Below are positions 46,267 to 55,416 of a stretch of DNA of 64,000 bases, piece by piece. The notes beneath the pieces were generated by a model. The model did not search any database. It was not told where the DNA came from and saw only the letters and a list, made by a program, of their open reading frames with translations. The stretch lies in NCBI RefSeq assembly GCF_003860405.1, contig NZ_CP034170.1, forward strand, positions 2,356,001 through 2,420,000, written 5' to 3'. This stretch comes from Nakamurella antarctica (GTDB taxonomy: Bacteria > Actinomycetota > Actinomycetes > Mycobacteriales > Nakamurellaceae). Each line of letters begins with the position of its first letter. The first letter of the stretch is position 1. The position numbers were made by a program, and so were the translations under genes.

Positions 46267-47370
46267 TCAGCCCCCCACAACGCGCGAGTATGCCTGGATG
46301 GTGGCCTGCGCACACTTACTCCAAGTGAATTGCGCAACGTGCGCACTGGCTGCCATTAAGTGAGTTCGCGAGGGTGGTGTTTGAATACTCCGAAGGATGC
46401 TGTCTGCAAGCGCTGCGGGATCGCCTACAGGCACCAAGTCGGCGAATCCTCCCAACAGCTCATGGCTAGTGGGGATCGCCGTTGCGACGACGGGCACGCC
46501 TGCGGCCATGGCTTCCAAAGGCGGAAGCCCAAACCCTTCGTAGCGCGAAGGGAAAACGAACGTTGAAGCTCCAGCAACCACGGATCGCAAGTCCTCCCCG
46601 CCCACATAACCTGGGCGGATTAGCTGCGATTCCGACAGACCAGAGAGGTCAAGTTCCGGACCCCACCCCTGCGTGCCTATCAGCACTAACGGCGGTATGT
46701 CTTCTCGGCTGCTTGCCAGTTGCCTGTACGCCTGTAAAAGAACGTCCAAACCTTTTCGCGGTTCCAAAGTACCCACCGCCAAAATATATTCTGATGGCAA
46801 ATCTAGCTGGGCGGGCTGGGACGGTGTGTGGGTCGCGGCTGTGAACCAGCGTGCGTCGACGCCAAGTGGCGTGACCGTCACCGCGGCCGGATCCACATTG
46901 TAAGAAGCGATAATTTCTTCAGCAATTGCGTGGCTCGGAGTGAGGATCGCTTGGGCGCGGGAGAGCCCCTTGGGAACCAAAGAGACGTACTTCAAGGAGG
47001 CATCGTTGACCAACTCGGGATATTTCAGATACGACAGGTCGTGAACAGTGAGGACGCCTTTGGCGTGCCCGCTTGGCGGAAGAACAAAATTGGTGCCGTG
47101 AAATATGTCCACGCTCCCCGCGAACATCTCGACACGAGGCACGTCATAGCTGGTCCAGATTCTCTGGAGAAGCCTGGCCGGGAATGGTAGGTGACGCCAC
47201 CTGACGGATGCATCGAGATCGCTGGGCCGACAGCCTCCGCGCATGGTAAACGGAACCGCCGTGAGCAGGACGTCATCGCATCGAGCCAGTGCCTCGATGA
47301 GATATGCCGTGTACTGACCGATTCCAGTGCGATCTCCCAAAAGGGGTGTTGCGTCCACAGCGACTCTCAT
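46267..47370 (-). CDS. Glycosyltransferase family 4
   Basis: 367 residues. It starts MRVAVDATPLLGDRTGIGQY, the usual N-terminal loop of mannosyl/rhamnosyl-type GT4s, and contains YILAVGTLEPRKGLDVLLQAY and VFPSRYEGFGLPPLEAMAAGVPVV. It lies 39 bp downstream of the tandem-GT2 gene and belongs to the minus-strand unit that begins with the small coiled-coil protein at 49.4 kb. Donor sugar unknown. Confidence 0.9.
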   Translation of the reverse strand: MRVAVDATPLLGDRTGIGQYTAYLIEALARCDDVLLTAVPFTMRGGCRPSDLDASVRWRHLPFPARLLQRIWTSYDVPRVEMFAGSVDIFHGTNFVLPPSGHAKGVLTVHDLSYLKYPELVNDASLKYVSLVPKGLSRAQAILTPSHAIAEEIIASYNVDPAAVTVTPLGVDARWFTAATHTPSQPAQLDLPSEYILAVGTLEPRKGLDVLLQAYRQLASSREDIPPLVLIGTQGWGPELDLSGLSESQLIRPGYVGGEDLRSVVAGASTFVFPSRYEGFGLPPLEAMAAGVPVVATAIPTSHELLGGFADLVPVGDPAALADSILRSIQTPPSRTHLMAASAHVAQFTWSKCAQATIQAYSRVVGG

Positions 47371-47409
47371 GCTGTCACCGCGACGGAAGAGCGTAGATCT
47401 CGTTCACCG

Positions 47410-49038
47410 TCACTGGCCTTCATCGGGCCCATGAGGCCAGAACGGATCGGTCGCTATATTCCGTCCCCAACGCTGCGTCAAGGTATCCAATTCGTAGTGG
47501 ACCACGCGTGGAACTCGTGTTTTGGACTCATAATGGAACAATTCGGCGTGCGGAGTCCAGATAATTCGGTAGCCAGCGTTAGTCACTTTGAGGCACAAGT
47601 CGACATCATTGAAATTGATCGGCAAGTTCAGATTCATCCCGCCCACGGCGAAATACGCGGCTCTGGGCATAAGCGCGCAGGCCCCGGTAACACCGGAAAC
47701 CTCGCGGTCTACCAACAGTCCAGCAAAGGGCCCGGTACTGCCGGCTCGATGACCGAGCGCGACATGCCCGGGTCCACCTCCCGAATACACGTGGCCGCCG
47801 TGTTGAATGGTTCCATCCTCGAAGTACAGCATCGGCCCCACCATGCCGACGTCCGGCTGCTGTGCAAGAGCCAGCATCACCTCGAGCCAATCTGGAGTAA
47901 TTACTTCGGTGTCGTCGTTGAGCATCAGGATGAAATCGCCTTGTGATTCGACGACTCCGCGGTTAATCTTCGCCGCAAAGTTGAACGGCGCGCTCCAAGG
48001 CACGAATCGCAGCTTGTCGCCGCCTGCCTGGGCTAGGTCGGCACGCACCTGCGCCGACATGGAGTCATCCGCCACCACCACGATTTCAAAGTTCTGATAG
48101 GTCGATTTTTCCACTACGCTCCGCACTGCATCAACTACGAGGCAACGGATTTGGCCCCCGACTTCGGCTGAACTGCCCCTGGTCGGGATGATGATGGATA
48201 CCAACGGGCTACCGATTACCGCGTATCTGATCCGGTACACCCCGACGGAATGAATTTGCTCCACCACGCCTTGCAGGCCGACGCGCTCGAGGTGCTCTTC
48301 CAGCGCACGCCGCGCCGCAGCAAACACTGGCGCGTTGTCGGAACGCTGGCTCACCGAGGCCGAATGTATGCGCCAGCGGTACCAGACCTGCGGGATATGA
48401 ACAACTCTGCGTGCAAGTTCGGTGGCCCGCAGGGCCAAGTCGTAGTCCTGAGATCCGTCGAAGCCCTCCCGGAATCCTCCGATCCGCATCAACAAGCTGC
48501 GGCGATACACCCCAAGATGGCCGATGTACATTTGGCCCCGAAGTCGTTCCGGAGAGAAATCTGGCTTATGAAAGCTGTTGCTGAGCAGCCCCTCTGAATC
48601 AACGTGGCCTTCGTCGGTGTAGAGCACGTCTGCATCGCCGTGCTGGGCTAGGGCATGCATCACCGCTCCCAACGCCCCGTCGACCAGTAAGTCGTCATGG
48701 TCCACTAGCGCAACGAATTCTCCGCGAGCCGCCGCCAGTGCGTCGTTGCTCGCGGCGACAATTCCACCATTCGTGCAACGCGTAATGATCTTGACTCGTG
48801 GGTCTCGGGCCATGTCGGCGAGGACAAGGCTTACTTCCTCGCTTTCCGAGCAATCGTCAACGCAGATCAACTCCCAGTCCATGAAATTCTGGATGAGGAT
48901 GGACTGGAGCATCTCTTCGAGAAAACGACGGTCAGGACGAAAGACTGGTACCAGGATGCTCAACTGCGGTTTCCAGTGGGGGCTTAACGCAGCGGCGAAG
49001 CGGCGTGGGTGAACTTCGGGCGACTTCCTCGAATTCAC
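47410..49038 (-). CDS. Tandem glycosyltransferase family 2 protein
   Basis: 542 residues from GTG 49038, which overlaps the stop of the upstream coiled-coil gene (GTGA). Two GT2 domains are visible. The first (about 22-235) has LSILVPVFRPDRRFLEEML, VDHDDLLVDGAL and DGSQDYDLALR. The second (about 270-515) has VSIIIPTRGSSAEV, VADDSMS, NFAAKINRGVVESQGDFILMLNDDTE and INFNDVDLCLKV. Two-domain enzymes of this kind often polymerise a repeat by alternate transfer, as WbdA-type O-antigen polymerases do. Together with the coiled-coil and the methyltransferase/ABC genes on the other side, it suggests one glycan assembly line. Confidence 0.9.
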   Translation of the reverse strand: MNSRKSPEVHPRRFAAALSPHWKPQLSILVPVFRPDRRFLEEMLQSILIQNFMDWELICVDDCSESEEVSLVLADMARDPRVKIITRCTNGGIVAASNDALAAARGEFVALVDHDDLLVDGALGAVMHALAQHGDADVLYTDEGHVDSEGLLSNSFHKPDFSPERLRGQMYIGHLGVYRRSLLMRIGGFREGFDGSQDYDLALRATELARRVVHIPQVWYRWRIHSASVSQRSDNAPVFAAARRALEEHLERVGLQGVVEQIHSVGVYRIRYAVIGSPLVSIIIPTRGSSAEVGGQIRCLVVDAVRSVVEKSTYQNFEIVVVADDSMSAQVRADLAQAGGDKLRFVPWSAPFNFAAKINRGVVESQGDFILMLNDDTEVITPDWLEVMLALAQQPDVGMVGPMLYFEDGTIQHGGHVYSGGGPGHVALGHRAGSTGPFAGLLVDREVSGVTGACALMPRAAYFAVGGMNLNLPINFNDVDLCLKVTNAGYRIIWTPHAELFHYESKTRVPRVVHYELDTLTQRWGRNIATDPFWPHGPDEGQ

Positions 49039-49382
49039 CGCGATCCACGACCTAGTGCCCGCTTCACAATGCGAGTGGCTGGCTGAATCCGGAGGCCCGC
49101 CCGCCACACCCGTGTGTTCCGCATCGCGGCGACCTCTGATTCGAGTCTGGCAACTTCTTGTCGCAGTCGCGCGTCTTCGAGTCGCGCTAAGTGCAGGTTC
49201 TCTCGATCGCTGTCCCAGTTGGCGTGCATTATCTGAAATTTGGCTTCATCGCGGACAGTCCACTCGGCCAGCTTTGCTTCCAGTCCAATTATTCGGTCCA
49301 CGAGATAAAGCTGGCGCTCGAGAGTCACCGAATCGGCGTTGAAGCCCGCTGCTGGCGTAGGCGGTGCTGAATTTTCGGCCAC
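49035..49382 (-). CDS. Small coiled-coil protein
   Basis: 115 residues from GTG 49382 with AGGGAG upstream. Residues ~18-85 form a heptad-rich helix (LERQLYLVDRIIGLEAKLAEW, then LEDARLRQEVARLESEVAAM). The end reads AAMRNTRVWRAGLRIQPATRIVKRAL, a basic amphipathic tail. No family was recognised. A similar tail ends the methyltransferase protein on the opposite strand (EAVRATKTFRLHHLV). It is translationally coupled to the tandem GT2, so it probably docks that enzyme to the membrane or to a partner. Its start faces the methyltransferase gene over 188 bp. Confidence 0.75.
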   Translation of the reverse strand: MAENSAPPTPAAGFNADSVTLERQLYLVDRIIGLEAKLAEWTVRDEAKFQIMHANWDSDRENLHLARLEDARLRQEVARLESEVAAMRNTRVWRAGLRIQPATRIVKRALGRGSR

Positions 49383-49570
49383 TACTCGTTCTCCCTGGTG
49401 TCGGTCGTGTGCTGTGAAGAGCCAGCCCTAGCATTGGCGCTAGCCAGAGGGAGCACAGTCGTGATGGACCAAATTATAGGTGGCCGTCAAGCAGAGCACC
49501 AAAGGTCGGCTGCCCCACGACACCCGACGGCGGCTAGAGTCAATGCAAAATCAACCTGAAGGACCGCAAA

Positions 49571-50656
49571 GTGATCTCGAAATACGATATTTCGGTGGAT
49601 TTGGGCAACGAAGGAACCTCACACAGGTTCATGGTCGAGCTTGTCGGATCAAATAAGTCAGTGTTGGACGTGGGCTGCGCAACGGGCTATCTCGCGCAGA
49701 CCCTCAACGCATTCGGCAACTGGGTCAGCGGCGTCGAGTACGACCCTGAAGCAGCCGAAACAGCCCGAGCACACATGAAGCGCGTGGTGGTGGCGGATCT
49801 AGACAACGCTGATTTGGCTGTCGCCATGGACGGCGAGAAATTTGACGTCGTCGTTTTCGGCGATGTTCTCGAGCATCTACGCGATCCGCTCCCCACGCTC
49901 CGACAAGCGCGGCAGCTTCTCAACCCTGACGGATACATCGTCATCTCTATTCCCAACGTGTCGCATGGCGACGTCCGAATGTCCCTGCTGCTGGGACGTT
50001 TTCAGTACCGCAACTTAGGACTGCTCGATACGACTCACCTACGCTTCTTTACCCGAGATACGTTGCAGGAGCTGCTCACCGATGCGGGTTTCATCGCTAC
50101 TGAGGTTCGGACCACCAAAGCAGGTCTTTTTACCACTGAACTCGGGGTGCGCGAGGATGAGATCGACCCAAGCGTTATAGAAGCCATCGCAAAGGATCAT
50201 GACGCCACCACCTACCAGTTTGTTTTGACCGCTGTCCCCGAGGGTGCGGCGGGGCTGGCCCAGAGAGCGGCGTGGCGCCTACAGGAATCCGAGAACCATA
50301 TCGCTGGCCTACATGAAAACGTGAACCAGATTGCCGCCGAACTCACCGCTACGGCCAGCGCCTTGGCCGACGCCGAGCACCGGGTCGCCGCCTGCGAAGG
50401 TGAGCGGAAAGCGCTGTCATCTCAGGTCGACACGCTATGGACACAACTCAACTCCACCCAAATGGAGCTGAGCCGGGTGCACAGCGAACGAGCAAGCGCT
50501 GCCGACCTCGCCCCTCCCGCCGATGGCCCGGCGACTCAGGACCTAGCAGCGGAACTAGCCGCCGCCACGAAGGAACTGGAGGCGGTGAGAGCGACTAAGA
50601 CCTTCCGGCTCCACCACCTTGTCACCGATATAATCCTGCCCCGTAGACGCCGGTGA
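49571..50656 (+). CDS. SAM-dependent methyltransferase with C-terminal coiled coil
   Basis: 361 residues from GTG 49571, with AAGGA eight bases upstream. Residues 1-220 are a class I methyltransferase: SAM loop VLDVGCATGY (31-40), the acidic strand end GVEYDPE, FDVVVFGDVLEHLRDPL and the later HLRFFTRDTLQELLTDAGF. Residues ~231-310 and 322-340 are predicted coiled coil, and the protein ends with the basic tail ATKTFRLHHLVTDIILPRRRR. It is the first gene of the operon that continues with the ABC exporter. The layout recalls WbdD of E. coli O9a, where a methyltransferase caps the polymer and a coiled coil measures its length. That parallel is inference; there is no kinase domain here. Confidence 0.87.
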   Translation: MISKYDISVDLGNEGTSHRFMVELVGSNKSVLDVGCATGYLAQTLNAFGNWVSGVEYDPEAAETARAHMKRVVVADLDNADLAVAMDGEKFDVVVFGDVLEHLRDPLPTLRQARQLLNPDGYIVISIPNVSHGDVRMSLLLGRFQYRNLGLLDTTHLRFFTRDTLQELLTDAGFIATEVRTTKAGLFTTELGVREDEIDPSVIEAIAKDHDATTYQFVLTAVPEGAAGLAQRAAWRLQESENHIAGLHENVNQIAAELTATASALADAEHRVAACEGERKALSSQVDTLWTQLNSTQMELSRVHSERASAADLAPPADGPATQDLAAELAAATKELEAVRATKTFRLHHLVTDIILPRRRR

Positions 50657-50787
50657 CCGGCAACAAGTGGGAAGATCTCCACTACTCGCCCAGACCTTGA
50701 TGTCTCACCGGACAACGACGCTAGGTCCAATTCGAGGGAGAAACCTGCGCGGTCGACTAACATGGTCATGATGTGCGAGGCGACTAT

Positions 50788-51621
50788 ATGAGCGTATTAG
50801 GTGACCTTCGGGGTTCCAGAGAGCTACTTTCCAATCTGACGATGCGGGAGGTGCGGGGCAAGTACAAGCGAAGCCTGCTCGGGCAGGGCTGGTCCCTTCT
50901 CAACCCGATTGCCACACTCTCTATTTACTCGCTGGTGTTCGGATTCGTGCTCCGGCAAAATCCCGCCCCCGGGGATCCAAGCGGCCTCAAGGTCTTTGCT
51001 CTCTGGTTAGCCTGTGCGCTCCTACCGTGGAACTTCTTCAACAACACGGTTCAAGGCGGAATGTCGGCGTTGGTGAGTAATGGCAACCTCCTCCAAAAGG
51101 TCTATTTCCCGAGGTACACACTAGTTGTCGCATCGATGTTGGCGAGCTTGGTCACGTTTGGCTTCGAACTCGTTGTCCTGTTGGTGGCCCTCGTTCTCTT
51201 CGGCGCTACCCCGTGGCTGTTCCTCCCCGGAGTTATCGTCGCTGTTGTTGTGATGGCATTTTTCGGCCTTGGTATCGCATTAATGCTTTCAATAGCTAAT
51301 GTTTACTTCAGGGACACCGCGCAGTTTGTGGGAATTTTCATGCAGATATGGTTTTATGCGACTCCCATTATCTATCCTGTGCACCTCATTCAAGATAAGC
51401 AAATCGAACTAAAAGCGCAGGGTAACAATATACCGTTGGAATTCATCTATCGCCTAAACCCGCTGGATAGATTCTCGACTATTTTCCGAAACCTCTTCTA
51501 CGATAATCGATGGCCAGCCTGGGATGACGCGCTCTATTGTTTCTGTGCAGCAGCTATATCGATGACGTTGGGAATCTGGGTCTTCACACGGTTCCAAGGA
51601 AAGATTGCAGAGGAACTGTGA
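50788..51621 (+). CDS. wzm: Polysaccharide ABC exporter, permease subunit
   Basis: 277 residues from ATG 50788 with GAGG upstream; GTG 50773 is an alternative. Six hydrophobic segments are visible, and the N-terminal cytoplasmic part (LTMREVRGKYKRSLLGQGWSLLNP) is the signature of the ABC-2 type Wzm/TagG/RfbA group. LNPLDRFSTIFRNLFYDN near the C-terminus is also typical. Two copies would form the channel for a lipid-linked polysaccharide. The stop overlaps the ATPase start. Confidence 0.93.
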   Translation: MSVLGDLRGSRELLSNLTMREVRGKYKRSLLGQGWSLLNPIATLSIYSLVFGFVLRQNPAPGDPSGLKVFALWLACALLPWNFFNNTVQGGMSALVSNGNLLQKVYFPRYTLVVASMLASLVTFGFELVVLLVALVLFGATPWLFLPGVIVAVVVMAFFGLGIALMLSIANVYFRDTAQFVGIFMQIWFYATPIIYPVHLIQDKQIELKAQGNNIPLEFIYRLNPLDRFSTIFRNLFYDNRWPAWDDALYCFCAAAISMTLGIWVFTRFQGKIAEEL

Positions 51622-52880
51622 GCTCATCAGCAGTTATCGTCAGTGATTTATCGAAGCGATTCAAGCTCTACCGTGAGAGAAACCAATCACTTAAAGCTGC
51701 CCTCATGCGCGGAAAACGTGCTTCTTTTGAAGAATTTTGGGCGTTGAAGGATGTCGACTTTGAGATCCCGGAAGGTTCGACCTTCGGTCTCATCGGGGAA
51801 AATGGCTCCGGCAAATCAACCTTGCTGAAGTGTGTCGCGCAGATCCTCATGCCCGATAAAGGTTCCGTGACGGTCAACGGTCGGATCGCAGCCCTTCTCG
51901 AACTTGGGTCTGGATTTCACCCCGAACTCTCAGGCCGCGAGAACGTCTATCTCAACGGTTCGATCTTGGGGCTCACCAAGAAAGAACTTGAGCGCAAGTT
52001 CGATGCCATCGTAGACTTTGCAGGCATTTCAGAGTTCATCGACCAGCCGGTAAAAAACTATTCTTCAGGAATGTATGTTCGACTCGGTTTCGCTATTGCC
52101 ATTAACGTCGACCCGGACATCTTGCTAGTCGATGAGGTTCTTGCAGTGGGTGATGCTGCCTTCCAAGAAAAATGCATGGATAAGTTCGCAGATTTTCGGC
52201 GCCAGGGTAAAACCGTCGTTATCGTGTCGCACGCAATGGGGTCTTTACGCTCCATGTGTGACCAGGCGATCTGGTTGGAACACGGCAAATTAGTGAAGGC
52301 AGGCAAAGCCAACGAAATCGTCGACGGCTACATGGATGCCTCGCACCAAGCGCGGGCCGAGATTGTGTTGCCAGACGCTCAACCGATTGCCCCTACCGAG
52401 GGCAGAAGCGGTTCCGGCGAGGCATTTATCAGTTTAGTAGAGACGCTGGCAGCCGACGGATCTCGTCGCGATCGCTTTCGAACGGGCGACCCGTTGACGT
52501 TGCGCCTCCACTACAACTGTGGCGTGCCCATCGAGCAGGCGGCCTTCGGGTACGCGCTTGAGAATGCCGATGGTGTGTATGTGTGGGCGCACAACACGAT
52601 CGACGCAGACCATCCGGTTGCCTCCTTGCAGGGCATTGGCAGCATTGATCTCATGATCCCCGCATTGCCACTCCAGCCTGGAACCTTCGACCTGACCGCA
52701 TCGATCGTGAACCAAAATTCGCACGTCTTTGACTTGGTGAGAAATTGTGTTCGCTTCCACGTCGATTTTGGCGATCCCCGCGAATCTGGGGGAATCGTCA
52801 CATTCAACGGAAGCTGGCAAGATCCGGTGACGCACCCGCTGCCGGCAGCAAATGCAGTCGCTGGGAGCTTGGATGTCTGA
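51618..52880 (+). CDS. wzt: Polysaccharide ABC exporter, ATPase with C-terminal Wzt-like sugar-binding domain
   Basis: 420 residues from GTG 51618 (GTGA overlap with the permease). The nucleotide domain has Walker A GENGSGKST (60-68), the family-specific LLELGSGFHPELSGRENVYL, signature SSGMY (149-153) and Walker B ILLVDE (168-173). From about residue 275 there is an extra ~145-residue beta-rich domain (GEAFISLVETLAADG, FRTGDPLTLRLHYNC, QPGTFDLTASIVNQN), matching the layout of Wzt_C, the domain that reads the capped end of O-antigens. Its presence implies that export waits for a terminal mark on the chain, most simply the one set by the methyltransferase two genes upstream. Confidence 0.93.
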   Translation: MSSSAVIVSDLSKRFKLYRERNQSLKAALMRGKRASFEEFWALKDVDFEIPEGSTFGLIGENGSGKSTLLKCVAQILMPDKGSVTVNGRIAALLELGSGFHPELSGRENVYLNGSILGLTKKELERKFDAIVDFAGISEFIDQPVKNYSSGMYVRLGFAIAINVDPDILLVDEVLAVGDAAFQEKCMDKFADFRRQGKTVVIVSHAMGSLRSMCDQAIWLEHGKLVKAGKANEIVDGYMDASHQARAEIVLPDAQPIAPTEGRSGSGEAFISLVETLAADGSRRDRFRTGDPLTLRLHYNCGVPIEQAAFGYALENADGVYVWAHNTIDADHPVASLQGIGSIDLMIPALPLQPGTFDLTASIVNQNSHVFDLVRNCVRFHVDFGDPRESGGIVTFNGSWQDPVTHPLPAANAVAGSLDV

Positions 52881-55371
52881 CGCCGTCACGCAAAATGCGC
52901 CACTCGTGTCCGTGGTGCTGTTGAACTTCCGAGGCGCTGATGACACGGTCGCTGCCATCGAAGCATTGCGGCTACTGAATTGGCCGACCCAATCGTTGGA
53001 AATCATATGCGTCGACAACGCCTCCGGCGACGACAGTGTCACGCGGATCCGCGCCGCGTTCCCCGATGTGCGATTGATCGAATCTAAGACAAATACCGGT
53101 TTCACCGGGGGGTGCAACCTCGGTGCTCGAGAAGCAACCGGGTCCTATGTGGCGTTTCTGAACAACGATGCCAAACCGCACGAGGATTGGCTTCGGACAG
53201 CCATCCCAGAGTTGGAAAATCATGCGGATGTCGGTGCCGTCGCATGCAAGGTGCTCAGCTGGGACGGAAGTGTCGTCGATTACGTGGGAGGTGATCTGAC
53301 TTGGTACGGAATGGGGTACAAGAAAGAGGTTAATCAGCCAGATGACGTCGGCTGGAACACAGGCAAGGACGTCCTGTTCGGGACTGGCGCGGCCTTGATT
53401 ACCCGACGCGACTTATTTCTCTCCACCGGTGGATTTGACGAGCGATTCTTCATGTTCTTCGAGGACGTGGATTATGGGTGGCGCCTTAACTTGCTCGGTT
53501 GGCGTGTGCGATATGTGCCGAGTTCGTTGGTCTTCCATCGTCACCATGCCTCAATGAAGTCCTTCGGTAACTATCACGAGGATTTTTTGCTCGACCGTAA
53601 TGCGCTGATGACCATTTACAAGAACTTCTCGGACGCCACGCTTGCTGCTGCCCTGCCAGGCGCTCTAGCGCTTACCGCGCGCCGAGCGGTGGTCCGCGGC
53701 GGCCTTGATTCCGAATCTTTGGACCTGCGACGCGCTGCCGAACACGTAGGTGAAGATGTCACCGTGCCAAAAACAGCGTTGGCCGGTTTGTTCGCAGTAG
53801 ATTCCTTCGTCGAAAACTTGGCAGATCTGACTAGGACCCGAGTGGAACTGCAAAGCAGCCGAAAGCGCTCCGATGCAGATCTCATGCGCCTTTTCGGTGA
53901 CTCGATGCGTTCCATGCAGAGTGACGCCCGAACACTCCAGGGATATCAATCCATCGTGGAAGCCTTCGGCGTGGCAGACCATCTGCAGCAACGTCGCCGC
54001 ATCCTCATCGTCACTGGCGACAGGTTGAGTAAGCAGATGGCGGGCCCGGCTATTCGTGCGTGGCATATTGCGACACTCCTCGGCGCCGAACACGATGTTC
54101 GCCTGGTCAGCACCAGCTTCGTTGACGTGGTGTCGCCGATCTTTGATGTTGACTTGGCCCCCGTGCACAACACCCGGTCGATGGACAAGCACGTGCAGTG
54201 GGCTGACATCATCATGTTCCAGGGCTATGCGCTTTCCCAGTACTCAGCTTTGCAAAAAACAGACAAGATCATGATCTGCGACCTTTACGATCCGATGCAC
54301 CTGGAACAACTGGAGCAAGCTCGTGAGCTTGCTCCAGAGCAGTGGCGCAATGTGGTGTCGTCGGCGACAGATGTTCTTAATATGCAGCTTCGCCGCGGTG
54401 ACTTTTTCCTCTGCGCTTCCGACCGCCAACGGCATTTTTGGCTCGGCCAACTTGCCGCTGTGGGGAGAATCAATCCCGACAATTACGCGGTCGACGAAAG
54501 CCTGGATCAGCTGATAGACATTGCGCCGTTCGGCCTCACTACGGAAGCACCAGTACAAACACGGCATGCGCTCAAAGGGACCTTTGACGGCATCAATGCG
54601 GACGACAAGGTCGTCATCTGGGGTGGCGGCGTCTACAACTGGTTTGACCCGCAGACTTTGGTGAAGGCCGTCGGCGAGCTCGCCGAGCGGAGGGGGAACA
54701 TCCGGTTGGTTTTCCTGGGGATGAAGCATCCGAACCCGCATGTCCCGCAAATGCGGGCTGCGAACGAAGCTCGTGCGCTCGCGGACTCCCTGGGTCTGAC
54801 CGGCAAGAATGTCTTCTTCAACGAAATCTGGGTTGACTACGACGATCGCCATAACTATCTGCTGGATTCCGATGCGGGCGTCACCACACACTTCGACCAC
54901 GTGGAGACGACGTTCTCGTTTCGAACCCGGATCTTGGACTACTTGTGGGCTGGGCTGCCCATCGTCACGACAGGCGGCGACAGTTTCGGCGAGTTGGTCC
55001 GGGAAAAGGGCCTGGGAATCGCAGTCAGCGCGGAGAACGTCACCGAGCTAGCCGAGGCCCTCGAGATCGTGCTGTACGACGAAGAATTCGCCAAGCGCGT
55101 CAAGGACAATATTTCCTCCCTCCGGGACCAATATACTTGGGAACATGCCCTGACTCCGTTGTTGGAGTTCTGCCGAGATCCTCGGCCCGCACCTGATCGG
55201 ATATCTGGGGCGGCATTGGCTTGGCCTACTTCCAAACAACACTACAAACCCAATCTTTCTACCGATTTGGCTTTGTTGAAGATGTACCTGAAGGCCGGCG
55301 GTGTAAGAGAACTAGCCACTCGAATCGTGGGGCGGCTCAAGCGAACTTCCCTCAAACTCCTGAGTCGCTAA
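52873..55371 (+). CDS. GT2-GT4 fusion glycosyltransferase
   Basis: 832 residues from ATG 52873, overlapping the ATPase gene by 8 bp. Residues ~10-290 are a GT2 domain (VSVVLLNFRGADDTVAAIEA, VDNASGDDS, NTGFTGGCNLGAREATGSYV, LNNDA, FFMFFEDVDYGWRL). A helical linker follows (about 290-375), and residues ~380-780 are a GT4-like GT-B domain (ILIVTGDRLSKQMAGPAIR, VIWGGGVYNWFDPQTLVKA, FSFRTRILDYLWAGLPIVTTGGDS). The GT4 part lacks the common EGFGLPxLE and has a longer variant, as in other fusions located beside Wzm/Wzt genes. It probably makes two successive linkages in the exported polymer. Confidence 0.9.
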   Translation: MSDAVTQNAPLVSVVLLNFRGADDTVAAIEALRLLNWPTQSLEIICVDNASGDDSVTRIRAAFPDVRLIESKTNTGFTGGCNLGAREATGSYVAFLNNDAKPHEDWLRTAIPELENHADVGAVACKVLSWDGSVVDYVGGDLTWYGMGYKKEVNQPDDVGWNTGKDVLFGTGAALITRRDLFLSTGGFDERFFMFFEDVDYGWRLNLLGWRVRYVPSSLVFHRHHASMKSFGNYHEDFLLDRNALMTIYKNFSDATLAAALPGALALTARRAVVRGGLDSESLDLRRAAEHVGEDVTVPKTALAGLFAVDSFVENLADLTRTRVELQSSRKRSDADLMRLFGDSMRSMQSDARTLQGYQSIVEAFGVADHLQQRRRILIVTGDRLSKQMAGPAIRAWHIATLLGAEHDVRLVSTSFVDVVSPIFDVDLAPVHNTRSMDKHVQWADIIMFQGYALSQYSALQKTDKIMICDLYDPMHLEQLEQARELAPEQWRNVVSSATDVLNMQLRRGDFFLCASDRQRHFWLGQLAAVGRINPDNYAVDESLDQLIDIAPFGLTTEAPVQTRHALKGTFDGINADDKVVIWGGGVYNWFDPQTLVKAVGELAERRGNIRLVFLGMKHPNPHVPQMRAANEARALADSLGLTGKNVFFNEIWVDYDDRHNYLLDSDAGVTTHFDHVETTFSFRTRILDYLWAGLPIVTTGGDSFGELVREKGLGIAVSAENVTELAEALEIVLYDEEFAKRVKDNISSLRDQYTWEHALTPLLEFCRDPRPAPDRISGAALAWPTSKQHYKPNLSTDLALLKMYLKAGGVRELATRIVGRLKRTSLKLLSR

Positions 55372-55416
55372 GGTTGGGCCTGTCAGATAATCGGCGGATC
55401 TGGATTCGGGTCATGG

